In this document: in pieces, positions 46,613 through 55,800 of the stretch
Position numbering within the stretch: position 1 is the first letter of the stretch
Layout: each line of letters begins with the position of its first letter
Source: Hydrocarboniclastica marina
GTDB taxonomy: Bacteria > Pseudomonadota > Gammaproteobacteria > Pseudomonadales > Oleiphilaceae
Reading direction: 5' to 3'
Length of the DNA stretch: 64,000 nt
NCBI RefSeq assembly: GCF_004851605.1
Contig: NZ_CP031093.1
Location: 2,232,001 to 2,296,000 of the forward strand
Notes under the pieces: generated by a model
Told to the model about the DNA's origin: nothing
Seen by the model: only the letters and a program-made list of their open reading frames with translations
The model's database searches: none
Made by a program: the position numbers and the translations under genes

Positions 46613-48145
46613 TCAGTCCGGCTTCGCAAAACGAGCATCTATGGCACTTTCAGCCTGGGCCATGAGCTCCCCAACCCAGTCCTCCGCAGCCTCACGGGCA
46701 TCACATTCGCCGCAGTGAACCGCGGCCGCCACCAATGACGCATCGGGGCGCCCATTGATAGCCGAATACAGCTGCAGCAACTTCGCACCTACCGGGTCGC
46801 TGGACCAGGCACCGGACACGTAGAAGCCATAGATAACCACAGCTTTGTCGCCAGTTGCCCTGTCTTTCAGGACCATGCCGGATACCGGCTCGCCATTCAC
46901 AGTCAGGTCGAAGTTGCCATCAGGCTGCCACCGGCGAGTGTCCACCATGCGATTGCTGTCATGGATGAGTTCCTTGCCCGGCCCCTGGCTCTCATAGGTG
47001 AGAATATAAGACGCCGCATAGAAGTCCGGCATCGAGGCTCCCTGCCCAGGCTCCGCCCGGAACCAGGCGAACCGGTTCATGTGATCCTCACCCGAGAACT
47101 TCGGCTCCCATACCCGCCCCTGGCGCTGGAACAGCGGCGACCAGTTCTCTGGCGCATCCAGGGAGATACTGAACTTTTCCTGTACCAGCCGTGCATCACG
47201 CCCGCCCAGTACGCTCAGTGGCGCAAGCAGAATCGCTGTGGCGACCAGGGTCACCAGCCCAGCTTTGGCTGGAGACGCAGGCCGGCGGGGACTGTCCGCA
47301 GTCGAGGCGGATGGTTGCGACTGGACGGGTGTGCGCTCCAGACGGCCCGCCAGAATAAACAGGGGCACCAGGGTTCCCGCAAAAAGCGCCCAACCGAAAA
47401 AGTCGTGCTCATTGATCAGTGACGACGTCATATCGGTGACGTAGCCCTGGTAGATGATGACGAATACGCGAATCCAGTTCGTCAACAGCGCCAGGAACAC
47501 CGCAAACGTAAACAGCAGGATGCGATTGCGCCAGAGGCGATAGTTGAGCTCGCTATAAACCGTCGCCAACGCCATGGCAACGATCAGATAGCGCAGGCCT
47601 GAACAGCCGTGGGCGATCTCAAACGCCCCTACCCCGATCAGGAATACCAGTACACCTTCGACCTCAAACTCAATGCCCCAAAGGCTCAACAGGACCTTAT
47701 TGATCTCGACGGTAATAAGCTGCAGAGGCCAGGCCGCGTAATCCCAGAACGGGATGGCAAATACGAGCACGCCCACGGGCAGCAGAAAGCGCCACATTGT
47801 CGCCCAGCCCGCGACTGTCGCAATGATCACCAGCAGCATAGGCACAAGCAGAAACTGCTGCACAGCTTCTACATAAAGCAGCCCGGCGGCGGTATAAACA
47901 GCCACCAATACCCCGAGCACAACCAGCCAGAGCGGATGAAAGCCGACCCGGGGCGGATGCGCCCGCCAGGCCCTGACGATGAGATAGAGCGACACCCCGA
48001 AAATCATCCAGCCATGGGAGTACGCCTCATCAAATTTCATCCACCGCAGACCGATCTTCTCAAGCACGGGATAGGTCCCGGCCACAAAGGCGGCAAGCAA
48101 CACGGCAAATACGGCTGTCGATCTAACCACTCTCAATCCTTCCAT
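46613..48145 (-). CDS. xrtA: Exosortase (XrtA-like) fused to EpsI/DUF3485 domain
   Basis: A 510-residue membrane protein. The exosortase part has eight or more helices and the catalytic triad Cys181 (AHGCSGLRYL), Arg226 (NWIRV) and His247 (NEHDFFGW). From about residue 290 comes an EpsI-type domain outside the membrane, with a helix (LVTLVATAILLAPLSVL), the WSPLFQRQGRVWEPKFSGED segment and VVIYGFYVSGAW. Exosortases cut PEP-CTERM proteins before their C-terminal helix and attach the rest to a surface glycan. The prsKRT neighbours make the XrtA class likely. It sits upstream of the DUF2264 gene and is divergent from the membrane protein at 48418. Confidence 0.92.
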   Translation of the reverse strand: MEGLRVVRSTAVFAVLLAAFVAGTYPVLEKIGLRWMKFDEAYSHGWMIFGVSLYLIVRAWRAHPPRVGFHPLWLVVLGVLVAVYTAAGLLYVEAVQQFLLVPMLLVIIATVAGWATMWRFLLPVGVLVFAIPFWDYAAWPLQLITVEINKVLLSLWGIEFEVEGVLVFLIGVGAFEIAHGCSGLRYLIVAMALATVYSELNYRLWRNRILLFTFAVFLALLTNWIRVFVIIYQGYVTDMTSSLINEHDFFGWALFAGTLVPLFILAGRLERTPVQSQPSASTADSPRRPASPAKAGLVTLVATAILLAPLSVLGGRDARLVQEKFSISLDAPENWSPLFQRQGRVWEPKFSGEDHMNRFAWFRAEPGQGASMPDFYAASYILTYESQGPGKELIHDSNRMVDTRRWQPDGNFDLTVNGEPVSGMVLKDRATGDKAVVIYGFYVSGAWSSDPVGAKLLQLYSAINGRPDASLVAAAVHCGECDAREAAEDWVGELMAQAESAIDARFAKPD

Positions 48146-48417
48146 GCCAACAACGAAAGAAAACGTGAGCCAGCGCTCACTAAAGAGCGGTCAAGCTTGG
48201 GTTGGGCCTGAGCATAGCAAATTCGAGGGGCGGGTAGCAGGTGGGGAGGTAGAATTGCAGACCCGCTTCCGCCGGTCCTATGAACAGGTCCAGACTGAGT
48301 CGACTATCGTCGTGCTCGATAACGTGGATTGCGTCTGCTGGGCTAGCGGTGACTGAAGACATGAGTTTTTGCTCATACTGGCGCTCGCGCCTGTACTTTC
48401 GGTGCTATTTCCTTAGT

Positions 48418-49158
48418 ATGACCATTTCAAGTCAACTAGAGGTCGAAACTGTGCAAAACGAACTCACCGTCAGACCCGGCGATGTTCTGAAAGTCCTGCT
48501 TACCGTAGGCGTGCTGCTTGTGGCCGCACAGATCGCCACCGTGATTTTCCGATTCGGCTTCGGTTACGAATACGTCAAAGGCTTCGTCCCGCTTTTCAAC
48601 ATGGATGGCGAAGGCAACTTCCCTGCTTACCTCTCCTTTATACAAATCCTGCTAGCAGGCCTCATCCTTTTTTTTATAGCTCAACTGGAGCGAAAGAATG
48701 CAGCCAAGCATGTCGTGGAGTGGTACGTACTCTCTGGCGGGTTCCTACTGATGGCTCTCGATGAAGGCATCATGCTGCACGAACGACTTGCGGCGCCGGT
48801 CAGAACGGCCTTGGACAGTGAGACGACAAACGTCGGCATCTTTTACGCTGTATGGACAATTCCCGCAGGTATTATCGTAATCCTCCTGGGACTGTACTTT
48901 TTGAGGTTCCTGCTTGCGCTGGAGGCTGTCCACCGATTCCGTTTCATGCTGGCCGGCGCGCTCTACCTTAGCGGCGCTATCGGGATGGAGCTCGTGGGCA
49001 TGTACTATTTCAAGGCCGTCGGCGGGGATGATGCGATCTTCGGGGTTTTGGTGACTATTGAGGAAAGTCTTGAGATTTTCGCAGTTACGGTCTTTGTGTG
49101 GTCATTGCTCAAATACTGTCAACAGCGCTACAAAGCTGTCTCGATTCGGCTTTATTAA
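48418..49158 (+). CDS. Membrane protein with conserved acidic/His motif, unknown
   Basis: A 246-residue protein with about six membrane helices. Inside or at the edge of the helices lie charged residues: LMALDEGIMLHERL (Asp, Glu, His, Glu), GMELVGMYYF (Glu) and TIEESLEIFAV (Glu, Glu, Glu). Such buried acidic and His residues often form a metal site in membrane hydrolases or transport proteins. I have no family name for it; proteins with a similar LSLDEAASIHE-type motif occur in many bacteria as hypothetical proteins. Start ATG 48418 is inside a longer open frame; GTG 48451 is an alternative. Transcribed divergently from the exosortase gene. Confidence 0.75.
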   Translation: MTISSQLEVETVQNELTVRPGDVLKVLLTVGVLLVAAQIATVIFRFGFGYEYVKGFVPLFNMDGEGNFPAYLSFIQILLAGLILFFIAQLERKNAAKHVVEWYVLSGGFLLMALDEGIMLHERLAAPVRTALDSETTNVGIFYAVWTIPAGIIVILLGLYFLRFLLALEAVHRFRFMLAGALYLSGAIGMELVGMYYFKAVGGDDAIFGVLVTIEESLEIFAVTVFVWSLLKYCQQRYKAVSIRLY

Positions 49159-49366
49159 GACGGCTTAGGCTCCCTCGACTGCGCCTAAATAGCAGTTTTG
49201 CACGACGCTCTGGTTAACATATTACGTGCCGCCAGCTAAAGAGGAAACTGGTGTTGTATTGGACCTACCGTATCTTTTGAGCATAATTGATGGCCGCATT
49301 CCCAAACAATTTATTCTCTCGGAACGGCAGATCGATCCGCCGTGTGGCTGGGAAACGGCCAATGTC

Positions 49367-49548
49367 GGGACGTTCGATCGAATTGCCCGATTGATGGCCA
49401 TGCATGGCATCCAGGCATCGAATGCAAGAAGCGCAGACGTTTAGGACATCGATCTCATCGTTTACCGGGTACCAGGAATTATCTGGAGCGGGATTTCTCT
49501 GCTCTGGAGTTGGACACCAAGTGGATTATGGACTTTGATTATATCCGC
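49367..49548 (+). pseudogene. Remnant of an IS3-family transposase (OrfB), frameshifted
   Basis: Two reading frames together give the IS3 OrfB order. FDRIARLMAMHGIQAS (frame of 49226) resembles the helix-turn-helix end before the catalytic core. After a frame change come KKRRRLGHRSHRL and NYLERDFSALELDTKWIMDF DYI (frame of 49342), which resembles the start of the DDE domain in IS3 elements (RDF, then W, then DxxYI). The DDE residues beyond the first Asp and the element ends are missing, so it is decayed. Together with the AT-rich stretch 49590-49916, in which no gene is seen, it marks an insertion-prone border of the polysaccharide region. Confidence 0.6.
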
Positions 49549-49916
49549 GAGAACTTAGTGCAATCCATTAAAGGTATCGCAGATTATTAAAAACGTTGAG
49601 CCGGACCTGAAGCAAGAAATAAAAAAGAAACTAAAAACGATGATCCTGCGCTAGGCAATTGAAAAGTTGAGGCGGAATTATTACTTGATTAAAGAGTCAA
49701 CTTCAAACTCAGGTGGCCGCGGGAGTATAAAATTTCGCTTAGCACTTTAGCTATTTCTTATATACGCTGCCTGGCGCGAAGATTGCTTCACGCGGGCGAA
49801 TAACTCGGTGGCATTCAACGCTTACGCGTGTATAGCATAAACTGTACTCACACCCTAGAAATCACCACTCTTTCGAACACCACGTGCAAGGCTGGGGCAA
49901 TTGAGGATATTAAATG
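49549..49916. other. AT-rich gap without gene
   Basis: About 370 bp, clearly richer in A and T than the flanking core genes, with stop codons in all frames. No tRNA, repeat or promoter could be picked out. Confidence 0.4.
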
Positions 49917-51407
49917 TTAAGCACGCTTGAATCTCAATAATATTTTCCTCGCAAGCTCTAGAATCTCGGTCTCTGCCCCTAACGGCCTGCCGGCCAAGAG
50001 CCATAACGCAAGATGAGTGGCGGGATAGACTATGGCACCGATCAAGCAGAAAAATAAAAGTCCTAGTGACTGCTCCAATACAGTCTCATCAAAGTGAATC
50101 GTTTCGCGGGCTTGATAAACGACAAAAACCATAAGCAGGCCACTGACTAGTGAGCGCCAACACATAGATACCTGACGGAAAGGCGATAACTGAATGATAT
50201 GGTTAACCATGTACAGATTTAGCACGATATTAATAAGCCCTGTCCCAAATCTCGCAACAATTAAGCCTGGTAGCCCGTAGAGCAGCAATGCGGCGACCAC
50301 AATGGGGACGCGTACTGCGAAAAAAATTAGCTGCCTAGTAAACACAGCTTTCGTTTTTCCCGTCGCAAATGCAAGAGAAATAGCGGGGCCGACGAATGAC
50401 TGCAACGCAAAATTTATTGCGAGTACCTCGATAACAAATATAGCCTCAGACCAGCGCTCGCCCAGCACAAGATTTACCATAGGTTCAGCAATCACGCTAA
50501 ACCCGGCACCAAAAGGAAATACAAGCGCGAATAACAGGTATTGAGTTCGCCTGTAAGAGACCGCCAATTTTTCCTTGTCGTCGCTAAAAAGCGCAAACGC
50601 CGGGAACAAGGGTCGCCGCAGAGGGTCAAGAACCTCTTTGGTAGGTTTTTGTGCGAGATCGTTACCTACCCTGTAAGCGCCTAGCTGCGATGCTGTGAGC
50701 GTCGCGCCAATGATGAGCGTGTCGATATTTGAGTTGATAGCGTCCAGTGCAGAGCCCAGGGTCAGCCAGCCGGTGAACGCCCAAATTTCCCTTACCTTGC
50801 TCAAAGACACACGCGGCAGAAAAGGGACGAACCAATAACTTAAAATTACCCGGCTCAATCCAGCAAACGCGGTACCGGCTATCAGGGCCCAATATGTTTG
50901 ATACAAGTAAGCCAGAACACCCGCAGCCACAACAGACAACAGCTTCATTACTACCATAATCACGAATTCTCGCGAGTACGATAGTTCTTTCTCGAAAAAG
51001 ACATATTTGGGATTGGTCAGGCACCGAAAAAAGGTGATTAATGCCAGGATCAGCATCACGCCTGTTAGACGGCCATCTTCATAGAGAGCCGAGAGCGGAA
51101 AAGCAAGCAGAGCTATGACGATTGCAAGCAACAGCCCCCTGAGCGCCCCCAACGTCCACGCGGTGTTGAGGTGAGCGTTGGTCACTCGTTTGAAATTTAT
51201 AAGAGCAGAACTTATCTGGACAGAGGTAAAAGTTTCGGCCAAAGCGACGAAGGTGCTTGCCAGGGCGATAAGCCCAAAATCATCCGGGGTCAGGAGGCGA
51301 GCGAGTATCAATGTACTAATAAAAGCCAACACATTAACTACGATGTTAGCAAAACCAAGCCAGGCGCTACTTTTTACAACCGATGTCGAAATGTTTTTAA
51401 TAGCCAT
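49917..51407 (-). CDS. Wzx/MOP-type polysaccharide flippase
   Basis: A 496-residue protein with 12 to 14 membrane helices and the MOP/PST family start (SSAWLGFANIVVNVLAFIST, LARLLTPDDFGLIALASTFV). Other family features are FTGWLTLGSALDAINSNIDT and the TxSQLGAYRVGNDLAQ stretch in the middle. It is expected to flip the undecaprenyl-linked repeat unit to the periplasm. The start at 51407 has AAAGAAG just upstream; the frame extends eight codons more. It lies opposite to the pyruvyltransferase gene across a 470-bp divergent gap. The closest relatives by type are WzxC-like colanic-acid exporters. Confidence 0.88.
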   Translation of the reverse strand: MAIKNISTSVVKSSAWLGFANIVVNVLAFISTLILARLLTPDDFGLIALASTFVALAETFTSVQISSALINFKRVTNAHLNTAWTLGALRGLLLAIVIALLAFPLSALYEDGRLTGVMLILALITFFRCLTNPKYVFFEKELSYSREFVIMVVMKLLSVVAAGVLAYLYQTYWALIAGTAFAGLSRVILSYWFVPFLPRVSLSKVREIWAFTGWLTLGSALDAINSNIDTLIIGATLTASQLGAYRVGNDLAQKPTKEVLDPLRRPLFPAFALFSDDKEKLAVSYRRTQYLLFALVFPFGAGFSVIAEPMVNLVLGERWSEAIFVIEVLAINFALQSFVGPAISLAFATGKTKAVFTRQLIFFAVRVPIVVAALLLYGLPGLIVARFGTGLINIVLNLYMVNHIIQLSPFRQVSMCWRSLVSGLLMVFVVYQARETIHFDETVLEQSLGLLFFCLIGAIVYPATHLALWLLAGRPLGAETEILELARKILLRFKRA

Positions 51408-51876
51408 ACTTCTTTCCGATAGCCACAGCATGTTTGCCCGGTCGTTGCAATTGCGACGTTAGACCCCGGCCGAAGGGACAGATATTTATTGTTGCAGTCT
51501 CTGGGGAACTGGCCGAAAGGACGTTACCTCGAGAAACGGTCCTTTTTTCGCGGCCGGCAGTATACCATCTAATCTCCGCCCAACTAAAAAACGGGGATTC
51601 GGGAGGCCTTTCCCTGGAGTTCACTATGAGCCGCGACCTTGGGGTAGTGCCTTGGGAGAAAGCGCTGCGCCTCGAGCAGTGCCTACACTCAGCCTGGGAA
51701 GAACTGCAGGTGTTGTTGCGTTTTTCCATGCGTAAATGACACGCCAGCCACTCTGAACGATGGCTTTAACTTGGCCAAAATGGCATTATCTCACCCATTT
51801 CTGCCTCACCTCATCTAGTAGGCCACGGGAACCGGCGACGCTAGAAGATATACGCCTGAGAACCAGCAGAGGTTAC
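51408..51876. other. Divergent gap between flippase and pyruvyltransferase genes
   Basis: About 470 bp. Open frames of about 100 codons exist on both strands (51397-51729 minus and 51434-51739 plus), but both mirror each other, lack a ribosome site and have no recognised motif. No JUMPstart or ops element was found. It probably holds the two divergent promoters. Confidence 0.35.
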
Positions 51877-52713
51877 ATGTTTTCAAACGCTCTCAGAAAA
51901 TCAAAAGCCATTGGCATTGACTTCCTCAACATAAAGGTCTTAGGAAAACTACCAACTTTTTATTACAACAAAGTAAATAACGTTGGCGATATTCTTAATG
52001 CTTTCTTGCTTCAGCAAGTTTGTGGGAAAGACACTTATATAGTCCGGACCAGAGTTTTCAGGCACGTCTTGCCTATAGGAAGTATCCTGCACTTTTCATC
52101 TCCCACCAGCTACGTTTGGGGTAGCGGGCTCATCTCGCCCGGGAATCCAGAAAACGTGCAGTTTGCCAGCATCCTCGCGGTAAGAGGACACCTGACCCAG
52201 GCAGAGATCAGCAAGCAGTCAGGCGTTAACCTAAAGGTTCCGTTGGGCGACCCAGCCCTGCTCATGCCACGCTATTACACCCCCGCTTCTAGTAGGAAAA
52301 CGCACCGCATTGGCCTGATCCCCCATTATGTTGACCAAGATTCGGAAATCATCCGGGCAGCCCGCGACCTGCCTGGTTTAAAGATAATTTCGGTACAGCA
52401 GAGCCATGATAGCTTTATCAATGAAATCGCGAGCTGCGAAGCTGTTTTTTCTTCCTCGTTACACGGGCTCATCCTGTCTGATGCTTACGGCGTTCCCAAC
52501 AAGTGGATTTCCTTTTCCGACAAGATTATCGGCGGTAGCTTCAAATTTAGGGATTATTACTCTACAACAGCTATGCCGGACGAGGCGTGCGCTCATGTAG
52601 AGAACGCCTCTGAGTTGACCGACTTGCTTACGAAAGCTAAAACTCTGGCAACAGTGAAGCCGTATCATGGGGACCTGAATCAGTTAGAACAGGTTTTGAG
52701 AAATAGATTCTAG
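51877..52713 (+). CDS. Polysaccharide pyruvyl transferase family protein
   Basis: A 278-residue protein of the PS_pyruv_trans type. The marks are YYNKVNNVGDILNAFLLQ near the start, YVWGSGLISP, LAVRGHLTQAEI, PLGDPALLMPR and CEAVFSSSLHGLILSDAYGVP. Members add a pyruvate ketal to a sugar of the exopolysaccharide, giving negative charge. The start at ATG 51877 has AGAGG 7 nt upstream; the longer frame from 51760 has no coding look. It is followed by a GT2 gene 68 bp downstream on the same strand. Confidence 0.85.
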   Translation: MFSNALRKSKAIGIDFLNIKVLGKLPTFYYNKVNNVGDILNAFLLQQVCGKDTYIVRTRVFRHVLPIGSILHFSSPTSYVWGSGLISPGNPENVQFASILAVRGHLTQAEISKQSGVNLKVPLGDPALLMPRYYTPASSRKTHRIGLIPHYVDQDSEIIRAARDLPGLKIISVQQSHDSFINEIASCEAVFSSSLHGLILSDAYGVPNKWISFSDKIIGGSFKFRDYYSTTAMPDEACAHVENASELTDLLTKAKTLATVKPYHGDLNQLEQVLRNRF

Positions 52714-52781
52714 AAAGTTTTCCAAATTATTTTCAGGCTTGCCACGGCCAACGTAAGGTTTCCTGATTCGATAGGTTCAAA

Positions 52782-53717
52782 ATGATCTCTGTAGTGATTC
52801 CGACCTACAATGGGTCCCAGACCCTCCCGTCACTTCTCGATGCGCTTCTGGAGTTGAAAGAACCCGAGGGAGGCTACGAGATAATTGCAGTAGATAATGC
52901 GAGTACCGATGAAACGCCAACTATACTGGCCAGGTACTGCTCACTGCTACCACTTACAGTGCTGTCGGAAACTAGGAAAGGGAAATCGTTCGCACTAAAC
53001 ACCGCCTTTGAACGGGTCGGCGGCGACTTCATTGTTTTTGCGGACGACGACGTCATCCCGAAGCCTGACTGGCTCTGTCAGTTTCTGCTTGCAGCTCAGA
53101 CCTACCCGGACGTAGATCTTTTTGCTGGCCAAGTGCGTCATAAGTTCGAAACTAAACCACCCGAGTGGCTGACAAGGCTCTGTGCGGAAGGGCTTTCCTA
53201 CGGAGGAACACCTATTTCTCAGCAAGAAGGCCCCATCCATGGTCGCTTCTTTAAGGGAGCGAACTTTATGGTCTCGAGAAAAGTACTCGCCGCTGTAAAG
53301 TTTTCGGTCGATCCTACATTTAATTTCGGTGAAGCTGAGCAATCCAGCGGCGGCGAAGACACAGATTTTGTCCTTCGAGCTATTCGAGCCGGGTTTAAGG
53401 CGCGATATGTGGCCAATGCCGCTGTTGCCCATATTGTCAGGAAGGAGCAGGTGTCTATTCGGGCAGTTGCCGATCGGTATTTCAGAATAGGCCGCTCCAA
53501 TGTACCTCTTGAAACTGAGTTGGAGACAGCTCCCACTATGCCGATGCTATTTGGCTATCCCCGCTACATCTATAAAAAAGTTCCGGTGGAGCTCACCAAA
53601 GTAGTGGCATTTAGACTTTCAGGCAGGAATTATAGCTCTGCTTTTCTTCTCATCCATCTCGCCATGGAGGTCGGCCAGCTCTATGAGCGAAGGAGACGTC
53701 TTAAGCAAAGAGCATAG
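52782..53717 (+). CDS. Glycosyltransferase family 2
   Basis: A 311-residue inverting glycosyltransferase with GT-A fold. SVVIPTYNGSQTLPSLLDAL begins the nucleotide-binding domain, AVDNASTDET follows and the metal motif is FADDDVIPKPDW. The acceptor-side GGEDTDFVLRAIRAGF provides the catalytic-base region. No membrane helices except a weak hydrophobic patch near the end. Probably adds one sugar of the repeat unit. It shares type and layout with the next gene (53947), and the two may be old duplicates. Confidence 0.88.
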   Translation: MISVVIPTYNGSQTLPSLLDALLELKEPEGGYEIIAVDNASTDETPTILARYCSLLPLTVLSETRKGKSFALNTAFERVGGDFIVFADDDVIPKPDWLCQFLLAAQTYPDVDLFAGQVRHKFETKPPEWLTRLCAEGLSYGGTPISQQEGPIHGRFFKGANFMVSRKVLAAVKFSVDPTFNFGEAEQSSGGEDTDFVLRAIRAGFKARYVANAAVAHIVRKEQVSIRAVADRYFRIGRSNVPLETELETAPTMPMLFGYPRYIYKKVPVELTKVVAFRLSGRNYSSAFLLIHLAMEVGQLYERRRRLKQRA

Positions 53718-53946
53718 AGGATCACCTCTAACTGTATTGCTCTACTGCAAGTAGTTAAGAGGTATGTATATATCCCAACTGTTTACGTCCCAAATCGAAT
53801 GCTCGAATAAGAGCAGCCCAACCGGTACAGCTCTTAAAAAAAGGCATCGATCGGTCGAGCCACGGTTTCTCGTCATTGGATCCTGAAGCTGCGGACTATG
53901 CACACTCAAAAAGACGACGAAGTTTTTAATTGGTAGAGGTTGAACT

Positions 53947-54879
53947 ATGTTTATATCCGTTCTGCTGGCGACTCACAATCGCGATTCAATATTAGAGCGA
54001 ACTCTCAAGAGTATGCTAGACCTTAAAATGCACGGGGCTGAGTGGGAACTGATAGTTATCGATAACGCCGGTAGTTCAGTTACGAAAGCTATCTGTGAAA
54101 AATTTGGTCAGCGCCTTCCTCTTCTTTATCTTGTCGAGACTAAGCCTGGGAAGAACAATGCGTTAAATCGGGGTCTCAACTACGCCAAGAGCGACCTTCT
54201 TGTCTTCACAGATGACGACGTAATCGTAGAGCAGGACTGGCTTTGGCAACTCTACAGCGCAGCCCAAAGATATCCCGATCACGACCTTTTTGGAGGTAAA
54301 GTAGAGCCTTATTTTCCCCCTGGCGTTAAGCTTGATGCCCGCATAGTAATAGATCATCCGGTCACTAGAGTTGCATATGCGGCCGTTGACCTGGGTCAAA
54401 ACGATCAGCCTACAAGCGCTAGCTCTATCTGGGGGCCAAACATGATGGTTCGACGCCGGGTGTTCAATGCCGGTTTGGGATTTGACCCCAACATTGGGCC
54501 GAGACAGTCGGCTAGTTATATTATGGGCAGCGAAGCTTCGCTGCTGCTGCCTGCAGAAAAGGCTGGCTTCAAAGGGATGTACGTCTCTGGCGCGACAGTC
54601 AATCACCAAATACGGCCTGAGCAAATGAAATTCGAATGGTTTCGGGCGCGTGCGCAGCGAATGGGCCGAGGCAAAGCGGTCAACAGCAAAGAAGAAATTG
54701 CTAAATTCAAAATGGTCTTTGGGGTGCCAAGGTTTCTGTATCGTAAGTTAGTGAAACTGTTTCTGATGAAGTCGATAAGCCGTGTCTTTTCTTCGAAGGA
54801 ACAACGCTTTGACAATGAGATGCAGTATTATTCGTGGCTAGGTTTCTACAAACAGTATCGGGAGGGGATCCCTGAGTAG
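53947..54879 (+). CDS. Glycosyltransferase family 2
   Basis: A 310-residue GT-A enzyme. Marks are SVLLATHNRDSILERTLKSM, VIDNAGSSVT, the metal motif FTDDDVIVEQDW and the segment GPNMMVRRRVFNAGLGFDPN. In place of the usual ED pair near the acceptor site it has MGSEASLLLPAEKAGFKGMY. AGAGG lies 7 nt before the ATG. The 229-bp gap to the previous gene holds nothing visible. It converges with the next gene, with only 6 bp between the two stops. Confidence 0.88.
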   Translation: MFISVLLATHNRDSILERTLKSMLDLKMHGAEWELIVIDNAGSSVTKAICEKFGQRLPLLYLVETKPGKNNALNRGLNYAKSDLLVFTDDDVIVEQDWLWQLYSAAQRYPDHDLFGGKVEPYFPPGVKLDARIVIDHPVTRVAYAAVDLGQNDQPTSASSIWGPNMMVRRRVFNAGLGFDPNIGPRQSASYIMGSEASLLLPAEKAGFKGMYVSGATVNHQIRPEQMKFEWFRARAQRMGRGKAVNSKEEIAKFKMVFGVPRFLYRKLVKLFLMKSISRVFSSKEQRFDNEMQYYSWLGFYKQYREGIPE

Positions 54880-54885
54880 AACGCG

Positions 54886-55800
54886 TTACCCGCGGCGAAT
54901 ATTATTCAGTATAAGATCTTTTGCTACCTCATATAGCCTCTTCCTCTTATAGAGATGGGCATCAAACAGCCCCTTTCGTAAGATCTTTATAAACTCTGGG
55001 TAATTCTTTGAATAAGCGGAGTGGCCCAAGAACTCAAGGTATTTACCTTCCCTACGTTTCCTCAACGACGCACCCGTTACGGTTTCGCTTACATTCTTTT
55101 CCAGTATACGAAGGTGCGAATTGAGGGTCATCCAATTGCCGTAGCCGGCTGTAGCGCTGTTGGCGTGCTTACGGTAGTAAAATAATGGCTCGTTGACTGT
55201 CGCGAAGCTATTGTTCAGGGCAGCCCGAATCCAGATGTCCCAGTCCTCCCCTGTCTTGAGGGAGGGATCGTACCTCAGCCCGTTTTCGAATACCTCGCGT
55301 CTCGCCAATACGGTATTGAAGATCACGTATTTGGTCGTGTCCATATCCAAAAGTAGCGTCTGGTATGCAGCTGAACCAAGGTCTGGCGGATAGCTCTCCC
55401 CCAGCCACTTACGCTCACCATGCTCCACGACGAAACGGCGTATTCCGGTGGTAACGATGTCGGCGCCAGAATCTTCAAGTCTATTCAGTTGTTTCTCAAG
55501 CTTGCTTGGTGCGTAAAGATCGTCCGCATCCAGAAAAGCAAGATGCCCACCTTTCGCCTTGTCTATCCCAGCATTTCGCGCCCGAGATACACCACCGTTC
55601 TGGCAGCGAAGATGAATGACCCGGTTGTCCTCAGCCTCCAGTCTCTGACATAAGTCTGCCGTACCGTCCTTTGAACCATCGTCTACGATAATCAGTTCCA
55701 GGTCATCGAAGGTCTGGTTGAGGACGGATCTGGCTGAGTCCTCCAGCGTCGCCTCGGCATTGTACGCAGGCATAATGACTGAAATTAGCGGTCCACTCAC
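54886..55800 (-). CDS. Glycosyltransferase family 2
   Basis: A 304-residue GT-A enzyme. The start at GTG 55800 overlaps the stop of the upstream GT4 gene in GTGA, with AGGAG 7 nt upstream; longer frames run into that gene. Marks are ISVIMPAYNAEATLEDSARS, IIVDDGSKDGT, GVSRARNAGIDKAKG, the metal motif FLDADDLYAPSK and KTGEDWDIWIRAAL. The last 60 residues are basic and helical. Third gene of a coupled unit GNAT-like, GT4, GT2. Confidence 0.9.
   Translation of the reverse strand: MSGPLISVIMPAYNAEATLEDSARSVLNQTFDDLELIIVDDGSKDGTADLCQRLEAEDNRVIHLRCQNGGVSRARNAGIDKAKGGHLAFLDADDLYAPSKLEKQLNRLEDSGADIVTTGIRRFVVEHGERKWLGESYPPDLGSAAYQTLLLDMDTTKYVIFNTVLARREVFENGLRYDPSLKTGEDWDIWIRAALNNSFATVNEPLFYYRKHANSATAGYGNWMTLNSHLRILEKNVSETVTGASLRKRREGKYLEFLGHSAYSKNYPEFIKILRKGLFDAHLYKRKRLYEVAKDLILNNIRRG

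Noticed and set aside
48203-48219. GG-N10-GC (GGGCCTGAGCATAGC) as sigma-54 promoter of the membrane protein at 48418
   Set aside because: Only the invariant bases fit; the TTGGCA and TTGC surroundings do not, and it lies nearly 200 bp from the start codon.
51397-51739. About 100-codon frames on both strands between flippase and pyruvyltransferase genes
   Set aside because: They mirror each other, lack ribosome sites and show no recognisable domain.
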